Shown here piece after piece: positions 57,901 to 64,000 of a stretch of 64,000 nt of DNA. Position 1 is the stretch's first letter, and each line of letters opens with the position of its first letter. The stretch covers positions 3,842,668-3,906,667 of the forward strand of contig NC_079519.1 of the NCBI RefSeq assembly GCF_000801105.2, written 5' to 3'. The notes under the pieces are model-generated. The model saw only the letters and a program-made list of their open reading frames with translations, searched no databases and was not told the DNA's origin. The DNA is from Raphanus sativus. Taxonomy: Eukaryota > Streptophyta > Magnoliopsida > Brassicales > Brassicaceae. The position numbers were made by a program, and so were the translations under genes.

Positions 57901-58691
57901 TCCACATTAAAGATTCTAAAACTTTCGTATATTTCTTCTTTCTAATTTGTTTTTAACTATTTTCAAAAAATGTGCAAATATAACGTTTGGTCGTGTAATA
58001 CGTATTGTTACTAAAGACTTTGGTAGTTATACATATTTGTTGGTTGTTAGTTTATTTATAATAGATGACTGAAATTGTTAATAAAAATGATTTGAGGTTT
58101 AGGGTTTTGAAAATTAAGGGTTATTGAGTTATGATCATGCTTGTTGATCACAGACGATGAACAAAACTCACGTTGTAATGTAAAATTTTCATAAGAAAAT
58201 GATCTATTCATACCATACATAAAAAAATGTGAAGCTTCCAAATATATAAGTACGATTCCGTTCATACATGTTACAATTTAATAATTTGGAATAGTGCATA
58301 AAGTAGAACATATTACTTCTATGCTGGTACAATACAATAGTTTGTCAATTCTGAAACAATGAAATGCTGAATCATGAGTCATATGATATTATTAAGATTT
58401 TCGTGATGGTACACAATAGGTTAGATGGTAGTATATATATTTCAAGGGATTGTAGGTTACGTTAGGGATGGGATAGTCTGAAAAATATTTGGTTAATTGA
58501 TTTTGTTTTTGGAATAATCCTTATCGTAACTGATTCACAATATATTTGTTCAAAAATTTTTATTTCTATAGATAAATAAAAAACATTTAATTAAAATCAT
58601 AGCTTAAAAATATGTCAGTGGCAGAATCTTGTAAATATTGTTGAAACAGAAGGTCACTTCAAAAAAGGGCCTTCTGTTTTAATAGTATAGA

Positions 58692-60982
58692 TATTGTTAA
58701 AACAAAATGTCATTGTCTGAGGTATCTTTCTGTTTTACAATTATTTATCTAACTATGCCATCATGGTTTATTTATTATCTAACAACTTTACAACCAACAT
58801 ATAAAATCTGCATTACCTCACATATTTTCCTCTTTTGTACTAGGCGTTAAATACTAATTAGTTTTTTCACAATACTATTAGGTAGTAATCTGTGCCATAC
58901 GCGGAGTGAAATAACTAATTAGATTATTTATTTTAAGTTGTAATAAGAGATATGTCGTATATTTTTTTAAGAGATGATCATTCAAATATCTGTTTGGATT
59001 TACTTGATATATTCATATTTCGGATTTAGATTTATAGAGTTAAAAATTTAAATATAATTCAAATATTTACAATTTTTGGTTTGAATGTGGTTTGAATTTG
59101 GTTCGAAGCATTACAAGTTCAGTTCGGGTTCGAGTTTGTGTACCTTTTTTAATTATGTAATTTTTTAAAAAAAAATCCAAATATACTTAATCCTTAAAAT
59201 CCAAAAAATAAAAATATTATAAAATTTAAACAATATAAGATTAAATACTTAAATTTACATAAAATAGTTTAATTTTAATATTTAAATGGAGAAAATAATA
59301 TATTTTCAGTATTTTGAACATATTTTAGTATTTTAGGTATTTTCATATTAATATCTGATAGATATAAATTTAAAAGAACTAATATATTTAAGTATATAAT
59401 TGTGTTTTAGATATTGTTTGTATCCAAAATGTTTTAGTTTGGATTGGATTCGCATATGGTTATCCGAATATTAAACTTTTGATCCATTTGAGTACTTTTT
59501 ATGTTTTAATTTGTGTTAGTATTACTTTCAAATCAAGTTCAATTTGGTTCTTCGGATCCAAATATTTTATACAGAATTATTTTTTTCTAATGATATAAAG
59601 AAAAATAAATAAATGTAAAACTAATATGTTAGACTTATTTTATATACATAATTATTGGACCACACTTTGAGAATACCAATAAAATGGTCGGGATGGTGTC
59701 AATAGTGTTGGGTAAGATGTAGTCTATAACCAATAACGTGTATTTTTATAAAAATATTTGGTAAATATAATAAAAACACAATAAAATCAAGTGAAATGGG
59801 TTAGAGTTGCCTCGGAAATAATGTGATCTCTTCACTCTATACATGAATTCTGTTTTTCAATCAATTTCAAGAATTTTGTTCTTTTTTCTACTTTTCAGAT
59901 TTCTGATTTTTTCTACAATCTGATTATGTTTATAATTCTTGGTTTGATATGAAATTTCTGTAAATAAAAACAACATTTTGCTAAACTAAGATCTAACTAT
60001 GTGTGGTGTTTTCACCTAAAGTTTCTTAATTCATAACCAATCATAATTTTTTTTGAATGCATAAACCTCAACCATGGTAAAGTTTGGCAAAATACGTACA
60101 ATTTTAAAAAACATTCTCATTCTGACATTTTAGTTGATGTGGATCTTACTGATTTTGTAGTTTATTTCTTTCAATAATGATATTATTTAGTACTAGTCTG
60201 GAGAGAACTTGAATTCACTAATACAAAAATTAATAATACGAAAGTAAAAAAAAATAATTAAAAAAATCATTGTGTGAACACATTAAATTGTCTGCGAAAA
60301 AAATTAAGAAATTAATGTGTGAACGCATTAATTGCTAAATGAATGTGAGACTCACACATAAATATTTTTGTGTCAATGTGTGAACGCATTTTTGCAATTG
60401 CTTTTCCTTTAATATATAAGAGATATATACATTATAGTTTTTATTCAACATTGTAATTGGTATGAATCTATGTAATACACATAGATAAAACGCTTAGCGG
60501 TACATATAATTCAATACTAAAATACAATTATTTGTTAAATGATAACTATAGTATATCAAAAATATTATTATTGTTTAGTTTCAAATGTAGTCATTACCGA
60601 TAGGATTGGAAATGATTAGTTCATACAATGATTATCAATAGGGTTCAAACACATTATCTCTAACGTGTATTAGAATTTAGAGTTCTTCAAAGCTTAATAA
60701 ACCAGAAATTTCATATGTAATATATTAAATCATCTATGATTTTATTCAAAAGTATCTAGCAAATCAAAACCACCATTTAAAAAAAATCATATGTATTTCA
60801 ACAACATTACTAAATCATACATATTTAACAACTCTTTAATAACTATTCATGATCATATCATTTTCAAAATTATAGGAATAAATGTTTTCTAAAACCATAG
60901 GTTTTTAATATTTTTTAAAATCAAACATATTTTTAACATCTCTTCCTATAGTTTTAGTTCATATTTTGATAAGTTCAATGTG

Positions 60983-60988
<6 letters not shown>
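58692..60988. other. AT-rich intergenic, no gene seen
   Basis: Degenerate GGTTCGGAT-type words at 59000-59600 point to a decayed hAT-like element. Three copies of TGTGTGAAC(A/G)CATT lie near 60272, 60317 and 60378. No coding evidence. Confidence 0.4.

Positions 60989-61037
<49 letters not shown>
60989..61037. repeat. (AT)n microsatellite
   Basis: About 24 AT dinucleotides. Confidence 0.95.
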
Positions 61038-61046
<9 letters not shown>

Positions 61047-61510
61047 CATTTACACTTTTTTCAATATATAGACCAAATGGCTCTGCTCTATTTATGTTTC
61101 TAACAGATTTTTCATCCACCGGTGACTATTTTTTTCTTTTGTTATTTACATTTTTTAATATTTGCCAAAATCAGAAATCTCCTAAAATCTCTGCATTTTA
61201 AGATTACTCCCTAAACAAATCTTACATTTAAAATGATCTGGATTTATAATCATTTTCTGAAAATATTTAATTTTTCTAAAATTAGTATCTCTACAAAGAA
61301 AATCTATATTATTAAAAGGAAAACATTCTGAAAAAATTACTTATGCAAGTTGCACCTACTCATTTATTTAATTAAAACATAATTTTATTTTGTCATACCC
61401 TCTAACATTCGGAATCGGTGGTACAATATAGATATAGAATAGGTTGTTGGTTAAAATAATTCTTCTGAAAGTCTAATAAAACCAGCAATCAACTCGAAAT
61501 CGGTTATGCA

Positions 61511-61742
61511 TGGCCAACCTTCTCAACTGAATTGGAGATGATTCAAACGATCAAAATGTGCTATTCGGACTTCAAGATCTGCTACGTACCAAGAACACAA
61601 AATATGATAGCTGATTCATTAGCTAGAAATGCTCGTACTTTCCATAGATCGTTATGCTAATTTGGTTGTTTTATTCCGGTCTGGTTACCCAGACCGCCTC
61701 AAATTTTAGTAATAGAATAGCCTTTTGATGTCAAAAAAAAAA
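61511..61742 (+). mobile_element. 5'-truncated LINE with poly(A) and target duplication
   Basis: The insert reads the end of an L1-type ORF2 RNase H domain (FSTELEMIQTIKMCYSDFKI, CYVPRTQN, IADSLARNAR) up to TAA, then a short 3' trailer and a run of A from 61733. It is flanked by a 20-bp direct repeat, AACTCGAAATCGGTTATGCA at 61491-61510 and the same with one change at 61743-61762. Only about 230 bp of the element were copied. Confidence 0.9.
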
Positions 61743-61762
61743 AACTCAAAATCGGTTATGCA

Positions 61763-62739
61763 AGAGTTGTCGGAGTCAACCGAAATTGACAATTAATCAA
61801 TAATTTCTTGATTGTGGTAATGCCAAGAACAACTGAATTTGGTGATATCAATTAATATTTTTCAAGAAAACAGAATATTAAAATTAGTAAAAATATCAAT
61901 AGATTATCTTATGATCAGATTACGGTTCATATTTATATGATTTCAGTTATATGAGTTGTTCAATTAAACATGCAAAATTTAGATCACATGGAGATGTATT
62001 ATATGAATATGTTAGTGCATTTTAATTATGTACAGTAAAAACTCTATAAATTAATAATATTGGGACTATGTATTTTATTAATCTATAGAGTTAGTAATTT
62101 ACAAAAAAAAAAATCCTTTTTAGATTTTTTTTAAAATATTTCATTTATAAAATAAGAAAATAGTTGATTTTACTGTCTATCTCTTAATCAAATTTTAGAA
62201 ATTCGACTTCCATATAGTTTAGTTATATTGTTTGGTGTATATTTTTATGTTTCATATAATTTAATGTGATTTTAGATATATCAAAATATATTGAATTGTT
62301 ATTGAGAAATAGAGATAATTTTTCTGAATATAAAACCAACAATATAATGTTTAGTTTACATTTATATAAAAAAATATATAGATATATTATCAATTTATGA
62401 TTTTAATGAATTATTTTATTATTTTATCGATTTGTGTCATATTTTGAATCGACCCAACTCAAGAGCGAAGAATGTTTTTAGATATAACACACATATTAAA
62501 AACTTTTATAACTATAGAGAACAATTCCAAAATATTCATCTATTCCATTTTTGTTTATATATCAAAGATTTTATTTTAAATCATGTGTCATATCTTAATT
62601 ACTTACTCTAGATATCAACCTCATCTATCTAGCTCTCTTAAGATGCCTACTGGCATCATCTCTTTTCCATTTTCTTTGGCCTTGAGTGGGAAACAAAAAC
62701 GTCGTATGTGGTGCATTATAACACAACTTGTGTTACCAC
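61763..62739. other. AT-rich intergenic, no gene seen
   Basis: No recognisable gene or repeat structure. Confidence 0.4.
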
Positions 62740-62749
62740 TCAAACAAAA

Positions 62750-63805
62750 GGGAAAATCGCATTTTAAACCCTGAGAGTGTCACATTCTAACACTTTAAAC
62801 ACTTAAGTTTTTTCACTAGCATTTTAAACCTTGAAAGTGTCACTTTTAGCATAACAAACCTCTAACAAAGTTACTTGTTCTTCACGATAACTAGGTGACC
62901 GGTATTGTTCATTTGAAGGTGATGAGATGTTAGTTTTTCTTAAATAATAATAACGAAATAAATAAAAAAATCAAAAAAAAATCGAAAATAAATAAAAATC
63001 ACAAAAAAATTGAAAATTAAAAGAATCCAAAATTTCAAAAAATCGATAAATTAAATTTCAAAATTAAAAATTAAAAATTAAACAATTTTTTTTCTGAAAA
63101 ATATGTTAATTTTACATAAAATATATTTTTTCTATATATTAGGTTTTGGTGTGAGTGGAGCTTCTTAGATAAAAGACATACATTTTAAAAATATATAAAA
63201 GAAAAAATAATAATTATTATATTATGTAAATTTTACAAAGTTGTTAAGATATCTATTAGTATTATTTATAAAAAATAGTAAATTTAAGTTTGTTTTAAAA
63301 GAAATTAATTTATTAGTAAAGTTCTTAAAAACAGTAAATAACTTTAAAATTAAATAAATTACTGTCAAACTTTAGAGAAACTAAAATGAATGTCACTTAT
63401 CTAAAAAGCTTCACTCACACCAAAACCTAACATATAGAAAATTAAAAAAATATATATTTATGCAAAATTAACATATTTAAAAGAAATCATTTTATATATA
63501 TTTTTAATATGAATTTTTAATTTTACAATTTTTGAAATTTTAATTTTATTTTTTTGAAATTTTAGATTTTTTGAACTTCCAACTATTTGAATTTTTTCCA
63601 ATTTTCATGTATTTTATTATTTTTATTATTAAAAAACAAAAAAAAACTGACACCTCATCACAAAATAACAGTACTAGTCACTTATTTGGTTTGGAGGTTT
63701 GTTATGCTAAAAATATCACTTTCAAAGTTTAAAATGCTAGTGAAAAACTTTAGTATTTAAAGTGCTATAAAGTGACACTCCGAGAATTTAAAATGCGATT
63801 TTCCA
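62750..63805. mobile_element. Mutator-like foldback element, 1056 bp
   Basis: The left arm (62750 to about 63215) and the right arm (about 63370-63805) are imperfect inverted copies of roughly 430 bp, sharing GGAAAATCGCATTTTAAA, TTTTTCACTAGCATTTTAAA, TTTAGCATAACAAACCTC and TAGGTTTTGGTGTGAGTG. A 10-bp direct repeat TCAAACAAAA flanks it (62740-62749, 63806-63815). Size, arm length and target duplication fit a non-autonomous Mutator-like element. No coding capacity. Confidence 0.85.
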
Positions 63806-63815
63806 TCAAACAAAA

Positions 63816-64000
63816 TTTGTCCCGCATGTAATTATTTAGTCAAAGCAAAAAATAATAATAAAGTAATTAAAGTGTTACTGTGGCGGTTATGTTCGAAGAA
63901 CAAAAATAGAACCCGCACTATCTTTTTGTCACGCATCATTTTTGATGCGGTTGAGGTAAAATTTTACTGTTTTCTTCACAGTTCATTTTTTTTACAAATA
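63816..64000. other. Right edge, nothing recognised
   Basis: No gene or repeat could be supported. Confidence 0.35.

Larger units (their letters stand above)
55150..58691 (-). mobile_element. Helitron, non-autonomous, 3.5 kb
   Basis: On the minus strand it starts TCTATACTATTAAAACAGAAG (from 58691), preceded by A. It ends with an 8-bp stem CCCGCCCT / AGGGCGGG (55161-55168, 55174-55181) and CTAG (55153-55150) followed by T. The interior shows no Rep/helicase reading frame. It contains a MITE (56292-56695) and a duplicated segment resembling Helitron 5' ends (57625-57900), so part of the length is nested insertion. Pairing of the two ends rests on both fitting the same type and orientation. Confidence 0.6.

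Noticed and set aside
60980..61201. 73-codon open frame with Tyr-Ile repeats
   Set aside because: Translation of an (AT)n microsatellite.
1..64000. tRNA, rRNA or CRISPR arrays
   Set aside because: No cloverleaf with A and B boxes, no rRNA core sequence and no regular spacer-repeat pattern was noticed. The tandem repeats seen are microsatellites or simple duplications.

Overview
The window is plant nuclear DNA, very probably from a Brassica-type crucifer. It is AT-rich, genes have short GT-AG introns, the recognisable proteins are close to Arabidopsis ones, and it is packed with crucifer-style Helitrons, hAT-like and Mutator-like non-autonomous elements, copia elements and LINE tails. No rRNA, tRNA or CRISPR was seen. 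Gene names rest on recalled family sequences, not on a search.

Layout. 1-6 kb: two truncated copies of a DUF2359/TMEM214-like gene (minus), a small LTR element (TRIM-like, 4290-5533) and the last exon of a PIP1 aquaporin. 6-26 kb: a transposon-rich desert with relics of an FQR1-type quinone reductase, two RPA70/DUF223-like first exons, a 643-bp hAT-like element with 8-bp target duplication, Helitron ends, a LINE RNase H relic and a long-TIR element. 26.6-41 kb: a graveyard of gene fragments: the 5' part of VPS52 (POK), joined to UDP-glucose:glycoprotein glucosyltransferase (UGGT/EBS1), then a PHD-SWIB-Plus3 pseudogene, a DUF2359 fragment fused inside an exon to a second UGGT fragment, a DusA-like fragment and a CSN5B-like fragment. 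The Arabidopsis counterparts of VPS52, UGGT, CSN5B and DUF2359 all lie near each other on chromosome 1 (about AT1G70770 to AT1G71270), so this looks like one ancestral block that was shredded and reshuffled.

41.1-48.1 kb (minus strand) is the most interesting part and the only stretch that still looks intact. A five-exon gene encodes a 560-residue IRE1-like protein with no luminal sensor domain, a kinase-like domain with altered catalytic motifs and a KEN-type RNase domain. Directly upstream on the same strand lies a partly triplicated PHD-SWIB gene. All ten introns between 48064 and 41118 have GT-AG borders in compatible phase, so the whole interval can be read as one 1626-residue chimera: PHD, second zinc finger, SWIB, zinc finger, SWIB, Cys-rich segment, SWIB, start of Plus3, then IRE1-like kinase and RNase. 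Whether it is one transcript or two cannot be decided from sequence alone.

48.46-54.07 kb is a complete but dead Ty1/copia element (LTRs, PBS, PPT, 5-bp target duplication) about 400 bp upstream of the first ATG of that gene. 54-64 kb is again non-genic: a 3.5-kb minus-strand Helitron, a MITE, a 5'-truncated LINE with 20-bp target duplication, and a 1.06-kb Mutator-like element made almost wholly of two inverted arms.
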